Shown: positions 28,729 to 40,259 of the stretch, piece after piece
Position numbering within the stretch: the stretch's first letter is position 1
Layout of the letters: each line of letters begins with the position of its first letter
Assembly: GCF_040412425.1 (NCBI RefSeq)
Contig: NC_089782.1
Location: forward strand, 21,226,622 to 21,290,621
Direction of reading: 5' to 3'
Source: Macrobrachium rosenbergii
Lineage: Eukaryota > Arthropoda > Malacostraca > Decapoda > Palaemonidae
Length of the DNA stretch: 64,000 nucleotides
Made by a program: the position numbers and the translations under genes
The notes under the pieces: model-generated
Told to the model about the DNA's origin: nothing
The model's database searches: none
What the model saw: the letters and a program-made list of their open reading frames with translations, nothing else

Positions 28729-28815
<87 letters not shown>
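28729..28815. repeat. (TC)n microsatellite
   Basis: TC run of 87 bp, ending CTCTGTCGCTCAG, similar to the CTCTGTCTCAG end of the preceding tract. Confidence 0.97.
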
Positions 28816-28822
<7 letters not shown>

Positions 28823-29100
28823 AGCCCCACAGTTGTTCTTCATCATACCTATGCATTAACTCACCATTTTTGTAGGTGATATCATCTAAGTAAACAAAAA
28901 AATATACATATATTCTACTTGTAAATATATACATCATCGTAGAATTACCTGCTGGATAATCAGTTCTTTGATAGAGAAAGAATTCTCAGGGACTGTAGCA
29001 ATCGGAGTTAATCTCCAACTCTTTTTCATTATCTTTGTTGTTTGATATCCAGAATAATCCTCAGGACGCAGGTATTTTCAGTGTTTCTCTGTGGGATCCG

Positions 29101-29103
<3 letters not shown>

Positions 29104-29161
<58 letters not shown>
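29104..29161. repeat. (TC)n microsatellite
   Basis: TC run of 58 bp. Confidence 0.97.
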
Positions 29162-29162
<1 letters not shown>

Positions 29163-29310
29163 TTTTTTAACCTGCGTGGAAGTACCTGTAGAATTATAAT
29201 ATGGATAGAGTTTTTAAGGGAAAGAAATGGTTATTCCTTTCTTGTAGCATACCTCGAACATTAATAATTCCCAGGTTGATAGCATATGTAGCTTTTTTAG
29301 CCTTATGATT

Positions 29311-29333
29311 CTCTCTCTCTCTCTCTCTCTCTC
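29311..29333. repeat. (TC)n microsatellite
   Basis: CT run of 23 bp. Confidence 0.95.
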
Positions 29334-30509
29334 AATTTTTTTTACTGTCGTAGATATATCTCTAGAATTATGGCACTAATAAAGGGTTTTATTTTTCTCT
29401 TTTATAAAAGTATTAATGTTATTCCTATCATTAATAATCTATCTGATGGAGTTTTAGAATATAATAATGATGGAATGCCGGTGAATATCTTTGACAGGAC
29501 ACAACGGATTTTAGATTTTACATATTAAATTTTAATCTCCTCTATCTTTTATTTCTTACGTAATTATTGTTAACCAGTTACCATCCAATATGACGATAAT
29601 AATGGAGAGGGTTAGAATGACAAGTCCCGACCCCAGTGACGTTATGTACCTTCCCAAAAATCGATGACAGAAAGTCTAAACTTGGAGTTCATCACCCTTA
29701 CGCTGTCGTTGTTCCAGACAGAAAAAAATATAAATATACGAACTTATGTTGCATTTTATATCATTATTATTGATGTTGTTGTTGCTGATTAATTTTTACA
29801 ACCCTCAACGAAACTGGAGGAAGATTATGTTGTTAAATGTAACTGTGTACATATGCGTGTTTTATTCATAATTTAACATGATATCTCAAGAATGGGTTGC
29901 CAGAATTTGATGAAACTTGTTGGGATAAATAAAACCCCTCGTACTTAACAATTTCCTGTCATGGAAACCATCTAAACTTTCTCCCATATCTCCCAAAGTT
30001 AATCATTTTAGGCATGTCCTATAATGGAAATGTCTCTAAAGTTCCATCTGTTTCTGTGCACCCTTTATAAAGTTATCCTCGAAACACGCACGCACACACA
30101 TAATTGATGCAAGACCTTTCAGCAGAAATCCTACCTCTGCAAAGGTTAACCTGATGAAAGTGATGAATCCGCATCAAAGAATGCACGCATTTAGTATATG
30201 TAGGCAATATGCATGCAATAGGAAAGGATAACACAAGTATATAGTCGGCTAGGAAACATAAATCGCCGAAACCCCCTTCGTTTCATAGACTCTAACCCCC
30301 TTATGAGAATAGCTGGCGTTCTTTTGATGACATATAACCATCGTAGATGTTTCTGCGAAGTTACCACAAAAGTTAAAATGTCCCTATATTTATCCAAGAA
30401 AATACCGACTTTTTCTGAAAAAGCCTCTTGAAAACTTGGAGGGGCAGCAGTTCAGCTCCACTCTAAATTCTGTAAGATTTCGCCATGGTAGGTGTTCGGC
30501 GGTCATGAG

Positions 30510-30511
<2 letters not shown>
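29334..30511. other. No recognisable feature
   Basis: AT-rich. Minus-strand frame 30191-30397 has no motif. Nothing supported. Confidence 0.6.

Positions 30512-30568
<57 letters not shown>
30512..30568. repeat. (TC)n microsatellite
   Basis: TC run of 57 bp. Confidence 0.97.
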
Positions 30569-30571
<3 letters not shown>

Positions 30572-31058
30572 GTGAGTGATTTCTGAGTTTACAAGACCGT
30601 CCATTCATTTGCACACAATGCAGAAATGCATATAATTCTGACGGACATTGAAATATTCATGCACGCAACGACTGTAATGATGATGTTACCGCAAGTAGCA
30701 ATGAAACTAGTTTTGAAGGTCATCCACCTTAATCTTTGTTACCATGTATTGCTGTACGAATATATTTCGTGAGAAAATACTTAAGGTGTTTTGATCTTGC
30801 CATAATCGTAAAAGAATATAAAAAAGAAGAGCTGACAGTCATAAAATTGGAAGCCATCCCTTAAACAAACATTGTAAAACCGTTAAAAAAATACAAGCTG
30901 CAAAGTGAAGCACCTTGGCTAATAAATACTAGGTGCCCTTTAGAATGCCGTGAGTGCATCCTTTAGTCGGTATGAATCATCTTCGATAGAACCATCCTTC
31001 ATTTGGCATTCTTTTGAAACCAGAACGAAGTTTTTATTTTGTTCCATCTCATTTTCCG

Positions 31059-31061
<3 letters not shown>
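30569..31061. other. No recognisable feature
   Basis: AT-rich, no frame or repeat recognised. Confidence 0.6.

Positions 31062-31111
<50 letters not shown>
31062..31111. repeat. (TC)n microsatellite
   Basis: TC run of 50 bp. Confidence 0.97.
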
Positions 31112-31112
<1 letters not shown>

Positions 31113-32339
31113 CTGTTCTTCCGCCTGACCAAATAGGTTCCTTATTCTCAGCTCGAGACCAATATCAAACACGGGATAAGCGTACCATAAACCTGGCCAG
31201 GGCATGAAAAACATTCCCCAGCTCACCTCTACAGTAAACCGAGCATTATTGCTTAAAAGTTTTCCGTAACAGCCCCGCCTAATTGGACCACTAAAACGAT
31301 AAGTATCTGGGCGGGGTTACAGGAGCTAGGATTTACTACGCCCTTACCGCGCGCGACACAGGACGCCCATAAAACACCCAAATCTCGGCGAGCGAACAAC
31401 CAGTCTTTGTCGTAACGTCATAGAAGAAGAGCTTTACTGCATCGGGACGCTTAATGGCCAGCCCGGGATGATACTCGTTTGATTTCCCTTTTTTGTGCAT
31501 GTGTGTGTGTGTGTGTGTGTGCCTTCTTTTCCTTTATGTGAATGAACTGCGTGCGCGTGAATAGCTGTTGAATAACTGTATAATAGGGGATAATCGTATA
31601 GTTATTCAAGGCACGCTTGTCAGTTTTGGAAAAGGTGTCGATCAAAGACATCGAAGCAATCCAGATTGGACCCTGGCAGCCATAAACAACCATCCCATGG
31701 GTTATCACTTACGTGGCTCTACTCGGCCCTTCCATTACGAGATATTTGATGAGCACTTGGCCGATATTTTTCCCGCCGTTTTATGTGTTGTCCTCGAGTA
31801 CGCTGCTATATGGTAGGGAGTCCCATCTCTGCTGGATAACAGCTGACTTCTAGGAGGCTATTAATTTACTTAGGAATCGTAAACATCTTTTTATTTCCCT
31901 ATTACCGTAGCCGTAAACGCATTCGCCTTCCAGAATTACCTTTTGCTTTTATAACCCCAAGTCTTTGTTGTTTTTGTCCTTTCCGATGCCAAAAATTGGC
32001 CTCAAAGTGTGCTTGGCCTGGCCGAAAGTGGTGTTGTGCTGCCGTCTCTCTGGCATTTCAATGGTGGCTCGAAAGTAAACCTTATTCCTCTCAGACAAGG
32101 TGGACAATAAAGCTGTTCAAAGAACAAAATAAGATAAAGTAAAAGTTCAAAGTATAAAGTTGTCGGACCATGGTCTGGGCTTTTGAATCGGTATTGAAAC
32201 GCCTTCGGTAACGTTTCAAGTTAACTTCAAATTATATTCAAGCGTTTTTCTTCACAGACGAAATTCGGTATCTTATGTTGTTTCAGAAGCCTTCAGCGTT
32301 CACGAAATTACAATACTTATATATTCCATTTCTTTAAAT
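31112..32339. other. CpG-richer block with unassigned frame
   Basis: 31230-31470 is CpG-rich (CGCGCGCGAC, CGGCGAGCGAAC) compared with its surroundings. A GT run lies at 31497-31521. TTGAATAACTGTATA (31568-31582) can pair with TATAGTTATTCAA (31597-31609). A plus frame runs 31568-31816 with normal composition (..SNPDWTLAAINNHPMGYHLRG..), but no family is recognised. This could be a 5' exon region of an unseen gene or an unnamed repeat. Confidence 0.3.
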
Positions 32340-32344
32340 TATTT

Positions 32345-32504
32345 ATAGTTGAGCAGCTTAATGTGATTTTTGGCCAGAATCGTTCATTAGATGACACAAG
32401 CATGAAATTTGGTGCGAATATAATCTGTATGTCACTTTTTGAGAAAAAAGTGCTATCCATAAAAAATTCCAATATTGCCGCCATTTTTTTCAAGATGGCC
32501 GCCA
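32345..32504 (+). repeat. Left terminal inverted repeat
   Basis: About 160 bp, matching the reverse complement of 35125-35276 with several small gaps. Inner end is CAAGATGGCCGCCA. Confidence 0.75.
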
Positions 32505-33221
32505 GCACACCAAAACAGCCATGAACCATAAAAACGCCTATCTCTGTCCTTTTATTTCCAACTTTTGCTACTAAAAATGGCTACTAATGAAGGGAAGGAA
32601 AAGAGGAAAAGCTCTTTCTGTCTATTATAATGTCCCAAAGGGTTGGAAACTACAGAGCCTGTCTTGCAGTCAAGTCAACACTATTATTCCTGAGGCAGGG
32701 GGGATTCTGCAGACAGCAATGGGGCAAACGGAAGGTTTTGTTATCAAAAGACCAGTTGGTTTGGACAGATGGGGCTCAGTATCAGAGTAAAGACTATTCA
32801 TATTAAGAGAAGGAAAACTCTAAAATTAAACTATAGCGGTAGAGCTAAGAGTGTCTGTCGCTCACTACAAGGGCACACTGGTAACAGACACTGCGGTGAA
32901 ACTCAGCATGGGGTTCAGTATCAGCTAAACTGCAAGCTTAGTATCCCAGATGCTATCTGATCAACTCCAAAGAAGTTAGATAGCCGCACCTGAACTGACA
33001 GGATGTGCCAGCACGGGAGAGCCCGGCCTAGGATGACGAGGTCTTTAACGTTATCCGGATGGTGTACAGATCGCACGGGATTTAAATTATATTGGATGAA
33101 CGATCGGGTTAGGTGTAGGGCAATAGCTCGAACCTAACTAGAATCCCATACAATAAAGTGAGCAAAGGTGGTAAAAGGATAAACCCTCGGCCAGCTCTAC
33201 TTAAGTTCAAAGTATCTTATC

Positions 33222-34720
33222 ATGGATGCCAAACCAAAAATGCAAACTGACTGGAGTAAATCTGGTCTTTGTCAAGAGGACAAAAGTGATGAAGCACTTA
33301 TGTCACCTCTTAGCTTATTTCAGAGGAAACAGGACTCTGCTGGATATGCTAATCTTGCTAAAAATGTACCATTGTTTCATGTTCTTATTGTTATGCCAAT
33401 ATCATTTGATCCAGCACGGTTAGATGATGGAGAAGGCATAGAAACTGCATTGACACGAAATAAAGCAAAATATCGTAACAGTTGCAGACTTTTGTTTAAT
33501 AATACCAAATTGAAAAGAGCACAGAAGAGAACAGTGACTCCCAGTTCATCATGCACAGAAGAAAACCGTGGAAAGAGATCAAGAACCTCAGACCCTCTAA
33601 AGTACTATGCTTTTTGTGTGAAGAAGAGGATGAAATATCAAATTTAAGACAAGCAATGACAATGCAGCTGAATAAAAGGCTCTTAGTGTGCCAAGACCCT
33701 AAACCATGGAAAGCTCCATACAAAGTCAAGTGCTGGTGATGTTGCCCAAGAACTGAAGTATCACAAACGATGCTTGGGGGACATACAACTCAGAGGGAGC
33801 ACATCTTAATGCTGTAAGGTAAGAGGAGAATCGCCATGATCAGTGGAAAGAGTTATATCCTGTGGCTTTTTCCGAACTTATTATCTACATCATTGATAGC
33901 AAGGTCACTAATACAGAAACATCGCCTGTAATATTCAGACTTGCTGATCTAGCTTCCCTATACAAGCGCCGGCTGCAACTACTAGGGTGTAGACTCCCCA
34001 GACGTCAGTACCACCAGGTTAAACGAGCAGTTACTCTCTAGGATCCCTGAGCTTGAGGCCCATAGGAAAGGGGCGCGATGTTCTTCTAGCATTCAAAAAA
34101 GGCTTTGGCACAATTCTGTCTGATAATAGCAAGTACGGTGAAGCTATTCATCTGGCTAAAGCTGCAGATATCATTCGAAGAGAAATGCTTGTTCATAAGA
34201 CAAAATTCAGTCAAGATTTACAAGAAGGACTTGGAAAGGAAGCTGTTCCATAGGCACTTCTGCAGTTTGTTTGCAGCATTGAGCATGGTGTTGACATCAA
34301 GTCCCATCTTGACCATGGTGTGTACTGTCAGATGTTACTATTGCACAACTTTTACAATACAACGGCTACTCTAAGTATACTGAAGGCATGCAAAACACTG
34401 AAACACCTTTTCCCACATATGTCGGGATGAAAGTGTTTGCCAAAACAAGAAAAAGATAATTAACTGACAAGCTTCATGAGAATGGAATTATCATATCATA
34501 TGACAGAGTGTTGGAAATATCAGGACAGTTAGGTGAGAGTGTAGTAAAGCAATATGTGGAAGATGATGTTGTGTGTCCACCTATTTTGAGAAAAGGACTT
34601 TTCACAACTTCTGCTTTAGACAACGTTGACCACAATCCAGCAGCTGCAACATGTAAAAAGACAGGATTAGACTGTACTGCACTCTGTCGCTGCCCTTGGC
34701 ATGTATCTTCAGGAGTCTAA
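33222..34720 (+). pseudogene. Broken gene of a multi-copy invertebrate family
   Basis: Open pieces in shifting frames follow the order of a large uncharacterised protein I know from many invertebrate genomes. They are: SKSGLCQEDKSDEAL and YANLAKNVPLFH (33222-33400), RLDDGEGIE and KYRNSCRLLFNNTKLKRAQKR (to about 33540), LCFLCEEEDEISNLRQAMTMQL (33600-33670, CxxC zinc-binding-like), WKELYPVAFSELI and RLADLASLYKRRLQLLG (33845-33990), KGRDVLLAF and KAADIIRREML (34060-34200), and VLEISGQLGESVVKQYV then VCPPILRKGLFTT with DNVDHNP (34508-34645). It then jumps to CKKTGLDCTALCRC (34653-34694), which belongs at the extreme C-terminus of the family, so a central part of probably more than 500 residues is deleted. 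Several frame shifts and stops: dead. Function unknown; the setting between TIRs suggests a transposon protein. Confidence 0.7.
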
Positions 34721-34950
34721 AACACTGATGTTCAATAATGATAGAAGGAGAATAGACACTAATAATGCTCATAATCATAATTCTCAAGTTTGGGCACAGT
34801 TAATAATGAGTTAGTGGATTTGTCACTTTTATATATTTTTTTTAATCATATCTATGAACAAATGGCTATAAATACTCATAGAAATCAAGTTATATGGACA
34901 AATATGTAGAAATACCAAGAAAGTTAGATTATTTTGCATATTAGGCTTAC

Positions 34951-34974
34951 CTGGCGGCCATCTTGGAAAATGGC
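34951..34974 (+). repeat. Internal copy of TIR inner motif
   Basis: GGCGGCCATCTTGGAAAATGGC recurs here and at 35126-35147, so the right end carries the motif twice about 175 bp apart. This may be a subterminal binding motif. Confidence 0.7.
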
Positions 34975-35124
34975 TCACAAATTGGATTCCTGAATGGCAA
35001 GGACTGTTCTCCCAAGTAAAGTCTGCAATTTTATGGCAAAGAACCCCTAATTTATCACAGTAATGATTGAACTTTGGCTATTTATACATAAATATATTGG
35101 CATTTTTTCACGATAATCGTCATA

Positions 35125-35276
35125 TGGCGGCCATCTTGGAAAATGGCCAGGCCACCTAAGGGAATTTCAGGTGGCTAGCACTTTTTCCTTAAATTCCATC
35201 CACCAATGAGTATTTCTGCCAAATTTCATGCCGGTATCATCAAATGAACAATTGTATGGCTTATCTGCTCCACTAT
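35125..35276 (-). repeat. Right terminal inverted repeat
   Basis: About 152 bp, matching the reverse complement of 32345-32504. TATTT follows immediately. Confidence 0.75.
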
Positions 35277-35281
35277 TATTT

Positions 35282-36409
35282 GCTTTATGTTACTTGAATG
35301 TGTTATGGAATGATGTTTTAGCAAATTTTACAGAGCGAATCTCTTAGCATTGTTAACAGTAAATGAAGACTTTAGGTTCCTTAATGCAGGTTAACTTATT
35401 CAACTTCCATACACATTGGCATTTTGTCATTTATTGAGCTTTCAATAACAAGTTCTAGTTAATCGATTTTCATTTGAAAACATGGGGTGACTGCCATACA
35501 GTAATCATGTGCTCATTATAACTGAAGATATTAGCCTAGCTGAGCACAGATCACCTCAATTGAGCCTGGAAAAAGCAGACTTACTGAAATTCAGGGAACT
35601 AAGTGAACAAGAAAGTGACAGAAGAGTTCCAAAGTGTTGATCGTACAATCGACTTACTTAATGGAACTCTTCACACTATGACCTATGAGGTCTGCATTGC
35701 CTAGGTGCTGTAGAAACTGATCTGAAGAAATATGCTTTTTCTATGAAAAACGCTTTGTATAAACCCACTAATTATAGTTAGGCTTGTGAAACGGGCCCAG
35801 TAGTGTTACTTGAAGAGTTAACACAAGATTAATTTCAAGCCAGTGCTTTTAATTCCTTTGCAACAAACCCCATCTGGAAGAGTGAGGGAAGTGAGGAAGG
35901 CACTGAAGATGATGATTGTTAGGTATGTTTAAAAACTTGCTTTATTGTAACAACATCGTTTTTGATCACCCATTGATTATGATTAGCCTGAATCATAAAA
36001 TAGGAGAAGGATGAAGTAAATGACCCTTTGAAGAGAATGATAAACCTGGATGTGAAAAGTCCAGTCTCCATAGACAAAGGACAGCGGAGCCAATGATGAT
36101 CAGGGAAATCCAGGTAGCTTCTGTAAGCAATGGAATACGTAACTGTGCCAAGCATATGAAATGTAAAGGGGACATTTGGTTAACACATATATATTCAATA
36201 TGTGCGATTTCTCTTAATAGAGAGTGGCTCCAGAAACACAAGAGAGTAGTCTAAGTGCCAGTTTCAGACTTTAGCTGCTGAGTCGTGGATGAATCCCCTG
36301 TGGAGAAACTTTCCTTTATACATCAATATAGAAGGCTCATCAGCATTGTGTTCAACCTTGTAAACTTGATGCGCCATTCGCATCTTTCTTGCATACACTC
36401 TTAGACTTC
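35282..36409. other. No recognisable feature
   Basis: Several broken frames around 35520-35925 look faintly coding (LTEDISLAEHRSPQLSLEKADLL), but I recognise no family. Opposed minus frames at 35919-36241 have no motif. Confidence 0.45.
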
Positions 36410-38400
36410 CTAGATTTAATATTTAAGAAGTTCTTCCCCATACCTTTTCCACTCCATCATCCTTATCTTCTTCCTCCTAACACCTCCAAATTATAAAACT
36501 TCACCAAACTATTGTCTCCCATTCTCTCCATATGGCAGGTCCACCACAAACGTCCTTTCGCCTTTTCAGTTCTTCTTATGACACATAATGCAATGCAACA
36601 GTTCATCTCAGCAGCTGCAACTCTCTTTTTTTTTTATTTGCGTTCATCATCTACACTTCCATAAAGGAGAACTGGTTCTGCTATCTATTCATACATTCTA
36701 CTCTTGGCTCCCATAGACACTCCAATTCTCCTTCAGATCATCAGCAAAAACCCTGCTACCTTCCTTGCTTCACCTGTCTTACCATCACTTACAACAAAAA
36801 AGTCATTTGGTTCCATTCTTCCATCATTCAAATTATCATTTATTGCTCCTTCTTCCCGGTTTCCATGTATCCCCTTAACCTTTCTGATGTTCACAGTTGC
36901 TGTCAAGTTTTATTTCTTTCAATCAGTTTCAGTCCCCATCACTAGTTTCTGCTTTTTCTTTCAGGTGTCATCTATTCATGCTGCATCATTTGCAAGTCAC
37001 TCTCCTGCCTGCATATTATAACGAGCATACTTTGGATCCATCATAAAAATCATTAATTGGACACTACAATTTATCTATCTGCACCATACACCTTCAACAC
37101 CCTAAACATTTCATCCCTGTAAGCTTCTCCTTGTCCCGTGTATAGTATGTCACATACAGCTTATTTTTATCTCTCACCTTTTCCTCATAGTTCTTTCATG
37201 AATACTTGATTTACACACCTCTTTCCTATCTAAAACCACACCATTCTTTCCCTGTTAGGATAACTTCCTTGCCTTACCAGATATCATTATGACGTTCTAG
37301 TTTTTACTCTTATGCAAAGGAATAATTATTTTCCTCATTCATTCTTTTGGAAATTTTCCCTCATCTAGAAATACCGTACATATGAAGGTCAGCCACTCAG
37401 TCACACTCACCAGGGCACTACAGCATCTAAATTAGAATTCCACCAACTCATGGTGTCTTTCCATTCTTCAACCTCTAAACTGCCCTCCTTTCATCCTCAA
37501 CAGTCAGTTCCACAGGCATTCTCAAACGTGCACAAAGCCCTTCAATTCTTGCATCACTAAGTTCTGATTCTCCATTTCTATTTGTATCTTTTACTCTGAG
37601 ATGGATCCATTTGCTCGTTAACTATTCTGTCCACAGTTACTTTCCTATACAACAGTTTCTTGTTATCCATTAGTCATTTGGTCCTACTTACCCATCTATT
37701 TTTATTGCTTGTTGTTTTCTCTTTTACTTTACTCTTGATCTCTTGTATACCTGGAAACATTTTTTTCTTGACATGTGCTTGCTCCTCAGATAATCTCCTT
37801 TTCCCTCTTTAAAGCTCTTTTCAACTTACTCATCAAACCACTCAGTGCTATTTTTCATTTCTTACCCTCCTATGGTGATGAACTTGACCAGCTTGGTCTC
37901 TGGCCCCATCCTGCAGCTTTACATACTCCTCGTATACTTCTTCCACTTCTGTGTCATTAACTCGAGGCCATTTGTCATCGATGTTCTTCTTATATTCAGT
38001 TCTCATTTCCTTTTCACCTGTCTCAATTACATTATCATCTGTATTTTTTTTAGCTTTAACTTATCAATATTAATTTTCGAGATACAATCAAATAATGATG
38101 AGATATAGCTCCAACTCTTTTCCCCTTCCAACCAAACTTTCCCTTGCCATTTTATGTTCTTCTTTGGAAATATGTGTTTTCAATTATCAAGCATCTTTCC
38201 AAACAGATATTACCATAAACTCCTAATTCCTTTTTAATCCAGGAATTCCATGCTTACTAGCTGTCCCATCCTCCTCAGTTGAATACCTTTGCATTTAAAC
38301 CATCTTACACAACCACCATATCTTATTCTCCAACCCTAACTAAGCTCGTTCAAGTTCTCCTAGTGATATTCATTCTCTTTCAGTCCCATCTTTTCCCATT
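36410..38400 (-). pseudogene. Non-LTR retrotransposon ORF2 (RT), decayed
   Basis: Read on the minus strand from about 38000 downwards. VEEVYEEYVKLQDGARDQ (near 37900) is a pre-RT region. LSDARIEGLCARLRMPVELTVEDERRAV and KNGKTP (37560-37440) is the block before GVDGI. EWLTFICTVFLDEGKFPKE and RKIIIPLHKSK (37400-37310) is RT motif 1. VFADDL carries the intact FADD catalytic box (36737-36748). HMERMGDNSLVKFYNLEVLGGRR (36540-36470) is the C-terminal block. Many stops and frame shifts separate them. This is the most complete copy of the family in the window, about 2 kb, and it is non-functional. The apparent plus-strand frames here (for example 36704-37021 and 37775-38108) are shadows. Confidence 0.75.
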
Positions 38401-38589
38401 CTTGGAGTAAACATAAACAAGAATAATTAAAAGAGCAAATTGGAACCAGGATGATGGTTCAGTCAGTGTTAACTGTAAGGAGGAATAATGGAAGTATAAA
38501 TAATAGGGATTCAATGTAATGGATAATGGTGAGATGAGAAACATGTAAATCACAGAATAGTTGATCACAAAAGGTAGTGGGAGAGAGAT

Positions 38590-38830
38590 TTCAGTTCTCT
38601 GCGGGAGCCACGATAAGAATGTACGTGTGGCATAAAAAGAACTCAAAGGTGAGAAATTTTGCGATACATGAAAGTGCCATGAAGTATTTTGTGGTGGTTC
38701 TGTCATGTGGGAAGAATGGACAGTGATATGGTGGGTTGGTGAAAACGGCATAATTCATGTCTTAGGACTTAGGAGGATGCAAGGAAGAGGGTCAGCATCC
38801 AGAAAGCATGAGAATACGTGCGAGATAGGG
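38590..38830 (+). pseudogene. Non-LTR RT C-terminal remnant, converging copy
   Basis: MKYFVVVLSCGKNGQ / CHVGRMDSDMVGW-KRH (about 38670-38750) and a following basic stretch resemble the RWFGHVERMDSDR.VKR block and its arginine-rich tail. Frame shifts are needed. It is opposite in orientation to the 36410-38400 copy, with about 200 bp between them. Only the 3' end is kept, as expected of LINE 5' truncation. Confidence 0.5.
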
Positions 38831-39039
38831 TGAGTGACAGTGTGCGTGTAGTGGGTGCTGCAGATGTGCCTTATGTGCAGATGTATGCAGTGGCTAATGT
38901 TGGGTTCATTTGCGATTTACTGTTACAATATCAGCGTGGCAGTGACTGCTGTGTTCTCCTACTAACCAGTTTAGGGAAACTTCCTAATGTTGAAAAACAT
39001 ATATACTTGCATACATACATGCTACATAGATATGTATGT

Positions 39040-39080
39040 ATGTACATGTATGTATATATATGTATATATATGCATGTATG

Positions 39081-39146
<66 letters not shown>
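39040..39146. repeat. (TATG)n/(TA)n microsatellite
   Basis: TATG/TACA-type variant repeats (39005-39085) pass into a clean TA run (39087-39146). Confidence 0.96.
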
Positions 39147-39150
<4 letters not shown>

Positions 39151-39771
39151 TGTATTAACTAATTAAGATCGCTTTATAAAAAAAAAAGTAGAGTGGAGAA
39201 CCCCAGTTAACAGAGGTGCAAAATGAACGTCCATTTTGATAAATATGCAAGAGTTTGACTACGTGCGAAAAAGCAAGTTGATGAGAAAGTTTTCAGCTTT
39301 CTTTTTAGAGAAATGACTGGAATAAGATCGAACTGAGAGACCCGAGGTTTTTCCAAAGATCTCAGTGCATTTGATGAGGGGGAACAGAGAGGATAGACAA
39401 TTAATTAATGAAAAGAGAGGACGCGTTGTAGAAGTTATTCACACCTTAAGAATTTACCGGAGGATGAATGATTGAAGTAGTGGCATGTCCTCATGAATAA
39501 CGGAGGAGTCAGGTTATGTATGAGACCAACAGTCCCTTGAGTTCACGGAATTATTCATAAAAAGTCAGTCTGTGAGAAGACCATTAGTCTGGATGGAACG
39601 CATTTCTTCCCAAATGAACTCTGACACTCTCTTTTCTTTTGCACTTAGTTTTTGCGAAAATCGTGAGAGGAGTAACTGAAATCGTTTCATGGTTTTGTCT
39701 TCGTCAACTTATAGTATAGGAAAAGAATGTATGGTTTTTTATGCTTGTTTCGTTTTCTTCATCACGATACA

Positions 39772-39806
<35 letters not shown>

Positions 39807-40259
39807 AAGTGGCTCAAAGTGTTCAAGTTTAGTGTCGAAATCTTCATGACTCGGGGAAACAATGTTTAGTTTTATTTAATATTTTTTCTGCATTTTTAGT
39901 AAATTCCAACTGCGGTAAAGGACATCTTTATTGTTCCCAGGACATGACGTTAGATAGGATGAGTTAATGTAGATTAATTTGCCTTTAATTATGAAAATGA
40001 CACTGAAATTAAAAGAAAGTATTTTTTCCGTTGGCTGATAACCACTTTAGGAGGTTCCACTTAGAAAAGTCAGCTATAAGTTATGGGTTATTCATTATGC
40101 ATTTGGTTCTTGTGCTCCTTGTAATATTGAAAGTTTCGTTTCCCCCCTCTTGTCTGGTCTAAATATAGCCGAATCCTTGCAGTGGGAAGCTCGTGCTGAT
40201 ATGCAACACTACTTATTCGTACCCTGTTAATGATTACGGTGCTTCTTCTAGTGCCCCTG
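39147..40259. other. No recognisable feature; (TC)n at 39775-39803
   Basis: One 29-bp TC run. The rest is AT-rich and unrecognised. Confidence 0.6.

Larger units (their letters stand above)
32345..35276 (+). mobile_element. Unclassified DNA transposon with long TIRs
   Basis: A 2.93-kb unit whose ends are imperfect inverted repeats of each other (32345-32504 and 35125-35276). Matching blocks, outside to inside, are ATAGT[T/G]GAGCAG, GTTCATT[A/T]GATGA, GCATGAAATTTGG, AAAAAGTGCTA[T/G]CCA and CAAGATGGCCGCCA. TATTT occurs directly outside both ends (32340-32344 and 35277-35281), a likely 5-bp target duplication. Inside, on the plus strand, is a broken gene of a multi-copy invertebrate protein family. 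An extra copy of the GGCGGCCATCTTGG motif lies near 34952. The superfamily is not known to me. The large deletion inside the gene makes it a non-autonomous derivative. Confidence 0.7.

Noticed and set aside
28465..28830. LSLSLS and RERERE frames
   Set aside because: Translations of (TC)n/(GA)n on the two strands. The same applies to frames over 5406-5729, 25013-25273, 30390-30614, 54532-54786, 62710-62980 and 63361-63934.
32800..33200. Insertion of a separate element inside the DNA transposon
   Set aside because: GC-richer sequence between the left TIR and the coding frame has a GGTTCGAG-like string on the minus strand, but no box A, boundary or target duplication could be found.
36704..38108. 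Plus-strand frames of 61-105 residues
   Set aside because: They are shadows of the minus-strand decayed reverse transcriptase, whose conserved blocks account for the sequence.
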